From Ornithodoros turicata (lineage: Eukaryota > Arthropoda > Arachnida > Ixodida > Argasidae), in the NCBI RefSeq assembly GCF_037126465.1, contig NC_088208.1, positions 39,470,685-39,534,684 on the forward strand: a DNA stretch of 64,000 bases. The letters run 5' to 3'. The translations under genes were made by a program, and so were the position numbers. Below, piece after piece: positions 28,916-38,585 of this stretch (its first letter is position 1; each line of letters opens with the position of its first letter). The notes beneath the pieces are model-generated. The model did no database searches. It was not told where the DNA came from and worked only from the letters and a program-made list of their open reading frames with translations.

Positions 28916-31879
28916 TTAGGGTTTGCATTTCATGGCATCGTACCCCACGAAGTCCTTCATTCCACATAGCAGGTCGTAGACGAAAAGACAGCAATTTCTC
29001 ACCCTGGGCTTCTTCCCAATGGCCCATAATTCGCAAGCAAACCGATTTTCTGCAACAGAATCACCAAGTGAGCTATGCGACAGGCAGCGTGTGCAAATAT
29101 TTGTCGTCTTTTCTTTTTCTTTTTTTCGTTTTTCAAACACTCAATGCCATGGTTGGACAACGTTTTTCTTTCTTTTTTTTTTCCTGAAATGTATGTGTAT
29201 AATATGGCATTTGATCTGTTCCTCCAGGAGTGTACCTACCGCTCTCAAAGTGAGGCACCCTCAGGATTCCACATGATTTGTAGTCTGAAAACACCATTGG
29301 GGACCGGTAGCCAGGAGTGTCTGCAAATGTTCGAAATTTCCTGCTAAGGCGACATGGTCTCTTTGCTTCATTAAAACTGACATTTTCATCTGGTGCAGCT
29401 TCTATGAAAAAGCATGTTATCCGGGACAATGCAAATGCCACCAACTGACAAGGACATTGGCACGCTTCTGGGTAAGCGGAATAGTATGACCGGCTCTGGA
29501 AAACTGTTGCCAGTAGTGACGGACACAGAGAGCGAATTCCAGAATAACCGAATTACAAAAGGCAAATGGTATCAAGTTCGTAACAAGTAGCGCCTAGCGG
29601 ATAGAGAGTTTTTCGGTGAACCGGGGGGGGGGGGGGGGAGAGTATATGTTTATTAAGAAAAAAAGAAAGGAAAGGTTAGCCAGGCAAAGAGCCGGCTTGC
29701 TATTCCGAAAGAAAAAGGGAAAGAAAAGGAAAGGGGAAACGACAAAGAAAAGGAAGGAAAAAGAAAAACAGAAAAACCGGGGAATCGAAAAAGGAATGGA
29801 AGGACAGAAAAAGAAAAACGGGGAAAACAAAAAGAAAGGAAATCAAGGAAGAACTGGGAAAGTTAACTAGGTACAAGCGGGACATGACTGTGTGCATTTT
29901 GCAAGCGTGGAAAAATGAGCACGTACGTTCGAGGAAAGCTGTGACGAGGACATTACTTTCCTTGTACCCCGTTGTGTGTTCTTTCGTCAAGAACCAATTA
30001 AAAATCGTCCTGGAAGATTATTGTAGAACTTCAATCGAGGACACCAAGATACGAAGAAGGACGTGACACTTACCTGCCGTTGTTCGTTACTTCCATCGTA
30101 ACTATGTCGCTGTCAATGTTTAGCGGTTTTGCCACCACGCACTTTTCATCGTCACGGTACATATCCTCACCCTTGTAAGAACGCTTGTAAAGGTGCATCG
30201 TCTTGTTGAGTGTAATAAACTACAAAAGAAACAAGCATGTGAACATGTAAAAGTAATGTATTTTGCTAATGAGAATGTGGTCTCGAAGCCTTATGTCCAG
30301 CGTGCAACGACAGCCAAAGTGTGCCAGAGCATGAAATATTGGTGTTGTTGAACGCCATTTATTATTTAGTAACACTTCCGTCCGACATTTCAAAGCCAGG
30401 GACGGATTAAACGCACATATAAAGAGTCGTTGATGAGATGAGGTTGGGCGCTGCCCCAGTGCCAATTGTAGATGATGAAAGCTGATGATGCAGATGGCAG
30501 CTGCAGATGACAGTCAAGTGATCAAAGCATTGTGGAGAGTCCAACAACAACAACAACAACAATAAATGAAGAAGCGATGATGACATGGGATGTTTCCCCT
30601 GGAGAGTCCAGGTGATGACAAAATCTCCCAAAAGAGACGGAGGCATTGTTGCATATTAGCGGGACTCGGCCAGGGACCCAGCACCTTGACGAGGGTTAAA
30701 GCGCTGCGGTAGACTGCATGCACCCCGCGCTGCAAGATCTCGCGTTCGCTCTCATAGGCGGAACAACCCATGAGTAGGTGGTGCATGTCAGTGCGCACAT
30801 TGCATGTTGCACAAAGGTCCGACAGCGCGCGGCCACTGCACTGCAGGATTAAATTTGCATTTCCAAACATGAAAAACGTGTGCACAGACTTGGTTTTCAA
30901 GAAGGACTATAGTCGTTCGAATCCTTAAGAAATTTTTGAGAGCAAAACTGAAAAAGGCTATAGCATGGTAGTGCAAGGACGACAAAGAAATTAAACAAGA
31001 ACTATCCTATGGAGCGAAACTCACACAGCAGTTCGCCATGTTTCTGGATACTCAATTCGAGCGCTTAACTTTTCTTCCAAGTGTTAAGTGCATCTTGATG
31101 GCAAAAAAATGGTAGGAAGGAATCTAACTACACTTTAAAAAAAAAGGAGTAAAACGGGGAGTAATTGCAGCTTCTACTCCCCTAGTCTGCAATTACTCCC
31201 CATTTTAGTCCCCTAACCCAACATTTGGTTCCGACATTTACTCCCCAGGACTGCCAATTGTCACTAAACTTCGCGAATGGTCCCCTGAACGCAACAGTCT
31301 ACGTAAATATGTGCCCTTGGTCAATTTGAACGATATAAGGATGTATAACTCAGACAACGTAGCAATTTTCCAGCCACACAGAGTAAGAAACAGTTAGCGC
31401 ATCTTTCTTCGCAAATTGTGCCCTATGAATGGCGCAAGATTTTATATCACTCGATATATCACGGTTGACGGTTTGCTTCAAAGTATTTTCATGCATGCGC
31501 ATAAATTATGTACCTGGGACTTTTACAACAGCGCGTGAAATGCGGTCTTCACTCTGTGACATTCATTTACTCCCGTGCATTTACTCCCGAAAGGGACTAT
31601 TTTTTGTGGCAATGCAATTAGTCCCCCAAAGGAGTAAAAGTACTCCTTTTTTTTCTTAGAGTGTAGGACCTGCGAGGCCAGCGCACTTCAAAATGCTTGA
31701 CGTTTGCTACTCACCCTCCATGCATCCTGGTACTTCCCGAGCTCAGGCCGCGTTTCGAAGTGCTTCGTTGGAAATGCTATAGTTGGGAGAAAGCGAGGGA
31801 GAGGGTCTTTTGCATCGGCAACGAATGCAAACGCTGCTGTCAGTATCAGAAGTCGTAGCATCATCCTGCAGTGCGCCAT
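28916..31879 (-). CDS. Tick lipocalin, complete (5 exons, ~202 aa), duplicate pair member 2
   Basis: Predicted secreted tick lipocalin, paralogue of 21522-23854. Minus-strand exons: 31715-31879, 30074-30219, 29927-30009 (83 nt), 29240-29320 (81 nt) and 28916-29049. All introns are GT-AG with conserved phases. The signal peptide core (LRLLILTAAFAFVADAK) is identical to its twin, but the next residues differ in sequence and length before FPTKHFETRPELGKYQDAWR. Exon 2 has LNKTMHLYKRSYKGED with an NKT glycosylation site that the twin has lost (NKK). Exon 4 has PMVFSDYKSCGILRVP. Exon 5 has ACELW, NCC and LLCG and ends KCKP. The TATATAAA box is at 31916-31923 and AATAAA at 28781-28786. Exon 4 could start at 29401 in the same frame. 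Intron 1 gained a 533-bp element and intron 3 a LINE remnant after duplication. Confidence 0.88.
29623..29865 (-). mobile_element. LINE 3' UTR remnant with poly(C) end, copy 2-specific
   Basis: A G run at 29623-29638 is followed by AGAGTATATGTTTATTAAG and GGTTAGCCAGGCAAAGAGCCGG, as at 8421-8660. The equivalent intron of the twin gene reads straight through GGTTAACTGGGTAAAAGCGG, so this insertion postdates the duplication. Confidence 0.75.
30370..30990 (-). mobile_element. LINE 3' end, 5'-truncated
   Basis: A minus-strand frame (30900 to 30592) has FMFGNANLI, LCATCNVRTDMHHLLMGC, KVLGPWPSPANM and EILSSPGL, the typical LINE ORF2 C-terminus (CxxC...H...C then GPW). The N-terminal part of the same repeat is frameshifted at about 30890. 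It lies in intron 1 of the lipocalin gene. A (CAA)n-flanked 65-bp piece at 30541-30603 interrupts it and is absent from copy 1. Confidence 0.82.
31131..31663. mobile_element. 533-bp TA-flanked element, copy 2, with empty site in copy 1
   Basis: Same family as 2455-2999. The flanks read AATCTAACTA and TAGGACC. The homologous place in copy 1 reads AATCTAGCTAGGACC with one TA. It therefore inserted into TA and duplicated it, after the segmental duplication. Confidence 0.9.
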
Positions 31880-31915
31880 TTCAAAGCGAATGTTTCATAC
31901 TCCACCCTTTCTGTG

Positions 31916-31923
31916 TTTATATA
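31916..31923 (-). promoter_or_regulatory. TATA box of lipocalin gene (pair member 2)
   Basis: TATATAAA on the minus strand about 37 nt upstream of the ATG. Confidence 0.68.
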
Positions 31924-32692
31924 AGTACCTCGATAGTTGTCGCCTTTCTTAATTCGCTTTATTCCATTTCTATGTGCGCTATTATTCTATTAGCTAATTC
32001 TATTATTCTATTCTACTGTTCTATTCTACTATTCTATTATACTATTAGATAACTGTTATTCGTGTTTCGTAATTATCGTGCCGAAATGCAAAACCTTGGC
32101 AGGTATTACCGAGGTATCGCATGACTGGTGCCAGCTGTCCTCTGATATTAGTAATGATTGCGTGATTATTATTATTACAAATATCAGAAGACAGATGAAG
32201 CCGCACAAAAGAACATTCATTATTCCTGACACACAATGAATGTCGTAGGCAGTTTCTTCTGTTCAAAGGAATTAATGACATCAACACTCAAACAACGTGG
32301 ACGACCTTCCAGCGAAAACGTGCAGTTCTCAGAAAAATCATTATCTTATGAAAGCGTTGCTCAGATGCAATTACACTAATTATTTCCAAATTGACTGTAA
32401 AACGTTGAGAAAATTAAAGTGTATTATCGCCTTTATGTGTCTATATCGTAACAGACTTTGGAGCAGACGAACCAGAATGATTACATTTTTTTCCGCGTTC
32501 CTGCTCGTTTTTAATCGCTTTTTCACAGTCATTTTGTCAAAGTATAACAGTGTCTTGATAACTATTTGCTCTGCTGTTTTGCATCGCCTATAAGATGGTC
32601 ATCAAAAGATTTCTTTTCGGCTTTTTCTCCTCCTTTGTATTCGTATCTCCCCCTGGTTGAGATGCTGATAAGGATAGCGCAAAGAATCATGA

Positions 32693-32845
32693 CCCAAGCA
32701 GCACAATGTACTTAAAGTCGAGTGCAATAGGGGAGGACGGGTAGGTGGAAGACCTTGAACAGACTCTTGAAACTAAGGAACGTTGATAAGACACATACCG
32801 TCCACCCCTATTGCACTCGACTTTCAGTACATTGTGCTGCTTGGG
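32693..32845. mobile_element. 153-bp palindromic MITE, family 2, copy 1
   Basis: Ends CCCAAGCAGCACAATGTACT and AGTACATTGTGCTGCTTGGG. The arms include GTCGAGTGCAATAGGGG. It is absent from the matching place in copy 1 (24618-24627), so it is a post-duplication insertion. It lies beside a degenerate exon 3-like stretch of the neighbouring lipocalin relic. Confidence 0.9.
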
Positions 32846-35698
32846 GAGATATCAATCGCGATGTTATTTCGCACTGCCTCGTAGGACAACACGTTTGTCC
32901 CTGTTTCTCTGCTGGTGCCATTCTCGCCATGTGCGGCATCAAGGACATATTTTAGCGGATTCAGGCTTGTTAGCGTCTGTAGGTTTCGAGCCGTTCCAAT
33001 CCACTGGGCAACGTTTGCTGACTGCCGTGCACTTGTAGACTGAAGAAGCCTCGTACTCTGGGACACAAGTTATTCGATCTGGGATACAAGTTCTTCCTCA
33101 TTGGCTCGTGAGCGATGGGAGTTCCGCGGGTCTTCGGCCTTATAAACCACGTCAAAGCATTAAGTCGTCTATTCGATTTCGTGCATTAGAGTGGTTTCCA
33201 TCCGGTCACAATCAATGTGTCGACTCCAGCGTGTCGCCCCTTTCAAGGCATGCCACATGACAATAATGGTGCAGGTACGCCAGATATCGGTTTGGTCTTG
33301 CCCGTAAGCCTCACTGGCCATCTATTCTATGTTTTGCCGCACAGGGTCAACTACACAAGGTGCGAAGGGTACCCCAGACCACTTAAAGGTCAGAGGAGCA
33401 GAAATTTGTGAAGTTTGCCATCACTTATTAGCATTATGTTTTCTTCATGTGTATTGTCCGATATTACCTGATTATACTTGCCTTCTTAGATTTCGTACAC
33501 TGTACAGGCGTCGCCACCCTTAACCGTAGCGCGGGAGCGCGTGGCCTGCTTGCATGCCAGCGCCCTTTATACCCGTTTGCGGCCCCCTTAAAGTAAGTGA
33601 AATCGACTGCTACCACATCAGACTCAATGGTCTGCGTTGTTGCTTTCACGCAGGTGTGCTTGTCACCGTAGACCTTATCACCTTCGTAGGAGCGTTGATA
33701 GAGATGCATCGTTCTGTTCAGTGTAATGAACTGTAATTGAAACATTTGGGACATAGTTACATATTTGTCTGCGATGTCTATGGGCTTGACACACAAGAGC
33801 TTCCGCACCTTCGATGACGCCAGACAGCGGCGACAAGGTGAACCGAATGGAGGCAAAGCGAGGATAATATAAGATAAGTAGAGAAAGGTTTTTCGACCAA
33901 CCACCGAGCGAAAATACGATGAAACAGGCTACAACTACCTTGAGTGCCCAATTAGTTTAGTTTAGTTGAAAAGGGAAGAAAAATATGGAGAAATAGGCAC
34001 TCATTACGAGAGCCGGCTACTCCAGATCACTTAGGAGAACTAAAATGGAAATCAAAAGAAAAGAAAAACAAAGAAAAGGGAAAAAGAAACTACAGTCGAC
34101 CCCCGTTTATCCGGACGGTGCCGTTCCCGGCGAAATCGTCCGGATACCGGGGCATCCGGATAAATGAAACGACCGAATAGAAACGTCCTACAGAGCAAGG
34201 TTTAATTAAAACACAGAAATCTCGTCAATGACAGCTGTTACATAGTAGTGTAGGCACTCGATTCCTGCAAAGTTTTGCTAATTGCATAGAGTTGAGCCAT
34301 GCTGTTGCGCTGCTCGAAGAATGTCAGTGCGGTCGCAAAGTGTCAATGTCGGAGCCTTGTTTCTCACTGGCGTCATCGGCACTGTCTTGCTGCACATCAT
34401 CGGAGGCAACAGCAGCAATCACACCGTCATCAGTCAAAGCTGCACACACGTCATCATCCTTATCAACGTCAACGTAGTCAGAAACGGCAGCATCATCTAC
34501 GGCAGTCACAGTGAGCCTCTGCATCAGGGATCGCAGCTCAGCTAGGGGAATGTCTTCATCGGCCAACGAGCCGTAAGCAGTAGTCCCTCGGGTTGGAGTT
34601 CTCCCCTCTAGAACCGGACAGTTGCTCGAGAAGAGATATTTCCAAATGACTCGACTGGCCAACGTGACCCAACGCACACAAATAGAAAAAGGGGTCATCG
34701 TGCACGGTTGTCTTCCCTACGGAGGAATGTAGGTCCCCGATGTGTGACGGGAATAACCCCAAAACAGCGAAAAGGGTGACGAAGCGGGGTCAGCGTCTCC
34801 TCTTACTCACGGTAGTCCGGATAACTGAAGCTGGATTACTCGAATTTTCGACTTTCGTTCCCTGGAATTCTTGTCCGAGTCCGGAAGCTGAAGTCCGGAT
34901 AAACGAGAACAAAATACATGGAGGAAAATCCGTTCCCGTGCCTTTTGTCCGGATACCGCGGTATCCGGATAAATGAAGTCCGGATAAACGGGGGTCGACT
35001 GTACAATAAAACCAATGCGTGACGAAAACACTCAGTCAGTCACTCCACACACACTGTCAGTCACACTGTGTCCACCAACTTAGAGACTGCGCAAAATCGC
35101 ACGAATGCCTGCATGGCGTGGAGGTGTCCAAGGGCCCAGGACCTTAACAACATCAAATGGTCTGCCATGCAGCCCAATGTCCCAAAACCATGCATGCCTG
35201 TTTAAAGGATAGGAGACCTTGGTCACCAAGCTGAGTCAGAAGTGATTACGGACGGCAAGATTAAAATTCATAATTTATATTAGGTCTCAGTCCTCCTGAT
35301 TTGGTTCGGTAATTCTTCAGGTCTCAACTGACGCGGCTTCGTAGGCGCAGCTTCTCCTCATTGGTTTGCAATGCCACGCTCTCGCAGGTGGCAGGGTTAA
35401 CTCTCCCAAAATCTGCTCTGACTGTGCCTGGAGGCTTTCCCCTCAATTTTCCGGCACACTTCACTACCAACCTCACGGTCTCACCACTACCTTTTCCTAA
35501 TGGATCAGGATCGTAACTCACCCTCCACGCGTCTTGGTGTGTCCCAAGCCGTGGCTGCGTTTCTAAGTACGCCTTAGGACTCACTAACACTGGCACCGTA
35601 TCGGGCACCGTTTGCGGCGCCCCAGTGGCGCAGTCAGGAAAACCTTCCGCGTCAGCAAAGAAGGCCCACGCTATTACCAATACCAGTAGTCTCAACAT
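32840..35698 (-). pseudogene. Lipocalin gene 5' half (exons 1-2, degenerate exon 3)
   Basis: Minus-strand exon 1 at 35522-35698 encodes a signal peptide (MLRLLVLVIAWAFFADA) and ends at THQDAWR. Exon 2 at 33573-33730 encodes LNRTMHLYQRSYEGDKVYG and a CVKA cysteine. An exon 3-like frame near 32850-32975 (LKYVLDAAHGENGT, TNVLSYEAV) has no convincing donor, and no exon 4 or 5 is found before the next gene starts at 31879. A TATTTAA at 35731-35737 could serve as TATA box. It is either a truncated gene, or a 5' module that splices into the exons 3-5 at 28.9-30.0 kb (phase-compatible). The second option is only inference. Confidence 0.72.
34093..35001. mobile_element. Tigger/pogo-like element (909 bp, internal deletion)
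   Basis: The termini CAGTCGACCCCCGTTTATCC and its complement are flanked by TA. The place in copy 1 (AAACTACAATAAAACC) is the empty target with a single TA. A minus-strand frame 34698-34324 reads GSLADEDIPLAELRSLMQRL followed by an acidic tail ending in TLRPH, like the C-terminus of CENP-B/Tigger-type transposases. The DDE domain is absent, so it is non-autonomous. It lies in intron 1 of the lipocalin relic. Confidence 0.87.
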
Positions 35699-36224
35699 GG
35701 TCCTGTTCCTGTTAGGAATAGTCCTCTGACTTAAATACGTTCCAGTTACGGGATTTCCTAACGACCTTTATCCTCTTACGTGTGTGAACTTCGAGATAAT
35801 TGGCGATTTTCCTTGGAATCTTAGAGCATTAGTCCTGCAATTGGAACTACTGCGGCAATATTGACATTACCTTTCAATATTGCTTTGTGGAAAAGGTTAG
35901 GTCGTTAAAAGTGTTAGAATGCCGCTGACGCAGGTGCACAAAAGAACGTCAAGTATAGTTGACAAAGTTCAGCTTGAGATTTTCGGAACTGAGGTTCACC
36001 TTGACAACGTCATTACAGGGAGTAAACAGTGATCAATACAAGGGCCGCCCAGGGACACAACGTGGCCTTCTTATGACGTCATTGTGGTGTGATGTGGTAG
36101 AACTAGAGGAAGATAAAAATGGGGGTGACGTCATTGATTTGAAGCAGTTACATTGTAATCATTGCTCTAACGTCAATGATGACGCTATGCCAAGCTGAAA
36201 TGCTGTTGTTGCTTGGCTTGTACG

Positions 36225-36345
36225 GGTGTATGTGTATCAGTGGAAATGAGAAGGCGGACCAAGCTGCTCGAATTGCTCACCATAAAAGAACTACTCATAA
36301 ACCGATACAAGTGAAAGGGCGCAGACTATCTGGTTCATATTGACA
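36225..36345 (+). mobile_element. LINE RNase H fragment
   Basis: The plus-strand frame GISGNEKADQAARIAHHK matches the conserved HxGxxGNExADxxA segment of LINE RNase H domains. Short and isolated. Confidence 0.75.
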
Positions 36346-36477
36346 ACGTGAAGACCCGAGACAGGGAGGAAATGACAGACAACAATTTCCCAGACCCAGC
36401 ATAAAATTTTAATGGCACCCAGAGCTTAAATACACAAAAATCTCCGGAGAGGAGGAATAGGCAGAAAGGATGGGTTG

Positions 36478-36790
36478 CTGACGCAATAGACCTCTCTCTG
36501 TTTGTAAACAAGTGACGTCATAGTGTTCGACAGCGCCACGAATTTGGTAGAGATGAACTACGTTCAAAGCTAGTGGCGAACAAGGTCGCGCCCGAAAGCC
36601 ACGGTCTTGAGGGGATTACGATGGTCTGTGAAAGGGACGCGACCTTCAGTCCTAGTTTTCTTTGAATTGGAGACAGCGAACAAATGCCCATTCGTGGAAC
36701 CCAGCTCTCCCTTTCTGATCCGTTTCGGTTTCAGTCTGTCTACCAACGTCATGATGACGTTTCTCGGGTAGAGGTTTATTGCCACGTGTA
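36478..36790. repeat. Dispersed repeat (ACGCGACCTTCGGTC family), copy 3
   Basis: The longest copy, beginning CTCTCTGTTTGTAAACAAGTGACGTCATAG and including TTTGGTAGAG and CATTCGTGGAACCCAG. Confidence 0.75.
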
Positions 36791-36959
36791 GCCATCTCCA
36801 AAGATTCCCTAAGTAATCTACGCCATAAGTCATTTTCTTTACACGATAGTTCAGGTTGTGAAAAGACGGGTTCGCATCCATTGCGTTCACGCAAGTGCGC
36901 AACAAAGTTCGCTTGAAATGTGGTTCTTCCCCGCTTTTAGGTTATGCTCGAGGAGCCTA

Positions 36960-37195
36960 AGATTGATACTACTCATAAGATCTACTCATATCCCTACTCA
37001 TAAAACCTACTTCCCGCAATATCATGCAAAGTACTTGCTGGCCTCCTTACGTAATCGCCTCTCTAAAGCCATGTGGACAGATGACGTCATAAATCACTCG
37101 TTCCTCGCCCGAATCGACCCCAGCTGCAGCCTCCCATCAAAGAAGAAAATAATGGGAAGGTGTGCCGCGAGGTTTAGACTTCCTGTTTACAGTTA
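36960..37195 (+). mobile_element. LINE ORF2 fragment
   Basis: The plus-strand frame contains YFPQYHAKYLLASLRNRLS and SFLARIDPSCSLPSKKK, reminiscent of the region upstream of the C-terminal zinc knuckle in tick LINEs. Probably part of the same broken element as 36225-36345. Confidence 0.5.
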
Positions 37196-37734
37196 ACCTT
37201 TCTCACGACGACTTGGAACTGTAGCTGGTTGTGCCGATCATCGACTTGTTATTGCGGACCAACTTCGTTTCGCGTTGTAGATGTCCTGATAGAGCAGTGG
37301 CGGATCCAGGGGGAGCGGTGGTTGGGCGATCGCCCTTGAAAAAAAAATATTTTAAACATTAGGTTTACCCCTTTCCCCTCCCCCACTGCGCGCTTCGAGA
37401 AAGAAAGGATGAACTTCGATGGACACAAAACAAATACGTTAGAAACTATTTCGTAGACTGTTAGAGTGTCGGACAGTCCGAAGGAGCACAGCACACGATT
37501 TGAACGAGAATTCAGCTCGTCCTTCGTCTTCGATTCATGTCACTGTGGTAGGATACGTAGCCGTATTCAGATACGAATATCGGACGGAAACTGCCCGCGT
37601 ACCTGTGGTGTACGATACTTGTAGAACATCACTCACGTTCTATCCATCTGTATTACTTTACGTGAAGTAACTCACAATTCCCACTCTGCAGAAACAACAC
37701 CAACAACTTCGTTTTAAGAAGACGAATGGGGAGT

Positions 37735-37925
37735 TTCATCACCAGGGGCGATACTCTACCTCATTGCTGGTGAGGATGTGGGGAATGAAAGAATGATCCC
37801 CTTCGCAACCCCACACTGCAAATATCGAGGAAGTCTCCCATTTGTTACCTCCATAATGTTTCTGTGTAAGTGAGTATTGGGAGTAATTAATTATGGTGAG
37901 CCGCAGTCCGTTAAGATGGGAGATC
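37735..37925 (-). mobile_element. LINE 3' UTR remnant
   Basis: GGGGAGTTTCATCACCAGGG, GCGATACTCTACC and GGGGAATGAAAGAATGATCCCC match the 3' part of the LINE at 51728-52132. No coding part is recognisable. Confidence 0.65.
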
Positions 37926-38047
37926 TCGGGAGAGATGCGTGAGCTCCTTTTTTGTTGGGTTGGCACAGACACCCTATGCTCAAAATATTACATTATTATT
38001 AGGTTTTGTGAACATACGAGAGTCTAAGATGCAAACAACGTTTGCTA

Positions 38048-38307
38048 CACTCTTAAAAAAAGGGGTATACTTTAACTCCTTTCCTTGCCAGATATATCAC
38101 TCCCTTCTTGTAGGGTACGTTTACTCTCAAAAAGGAGTCTCCTCACTCCCTTCGGACTCTTCAGAGAGTAATATTACTCTCCAGTAGGGAGTTAAAGGGT
38201 CCGAAGGGAATGAGGAGACTCCTTTTTGAGAGTAACTGTACACTCCAAAAAAGGGAGTGATATATGTAGCAAGGAAAGGAGTTAAAGTACACACTTTTTT
38301 AAAAGTG
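38048..38307. mobile_element. 260-bp palindromic MITE (ACTCTTAAAAAAAGG family)
   Basis: TA-flanked. The two arms carry AACTCCTTTCCTTG, ACTCTCAAAAAGGAGTCTCC and their complements. The truncated copy at 26746-26901 is its counterpart in copy 1. Confidence 0.88.
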
Positions 38308-38315
38308 TACCATGC

Positions 38316-38512
38316 GTGCAGACGACCCGCACCCCTACGTCATTCATTACGTAACGCCACCGCGCAACGCATGCTGGTGGGCACTATCAACTTTTATATC
38401 AACCAATCATCCGACGAGCTTTTCCCGCTTGTTGCCCACCACAGCAAAATGTAACCGCGAACCAGTCTTCTCGGGACGTCACATGTTTGTAAACAGAGGG
38501 TCATCTGAGTGT
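38316..38512. repeat. Dispersed repeat (CCCACCACAGCAAAATGTAAC family), copy 1
   Basis: Shared with 54650-54832 and 58018-58192: ATTACGTAACGC, GCGCAA, GCATGCTGG, CCCGCTTGTTGCCCACCACAG, GAACCAGTCTTCTCG, ACGTCACATGTTTGTAAAC. No terminal inverted repeats are apparent. Confidence 0.82.
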
Positions 38513-38585
38513 GAGCAGACACAGAAACTTCAAATACAAACGTATACGTATCTAATTTACTCTTTATTGCAGCATGCATACTCAG

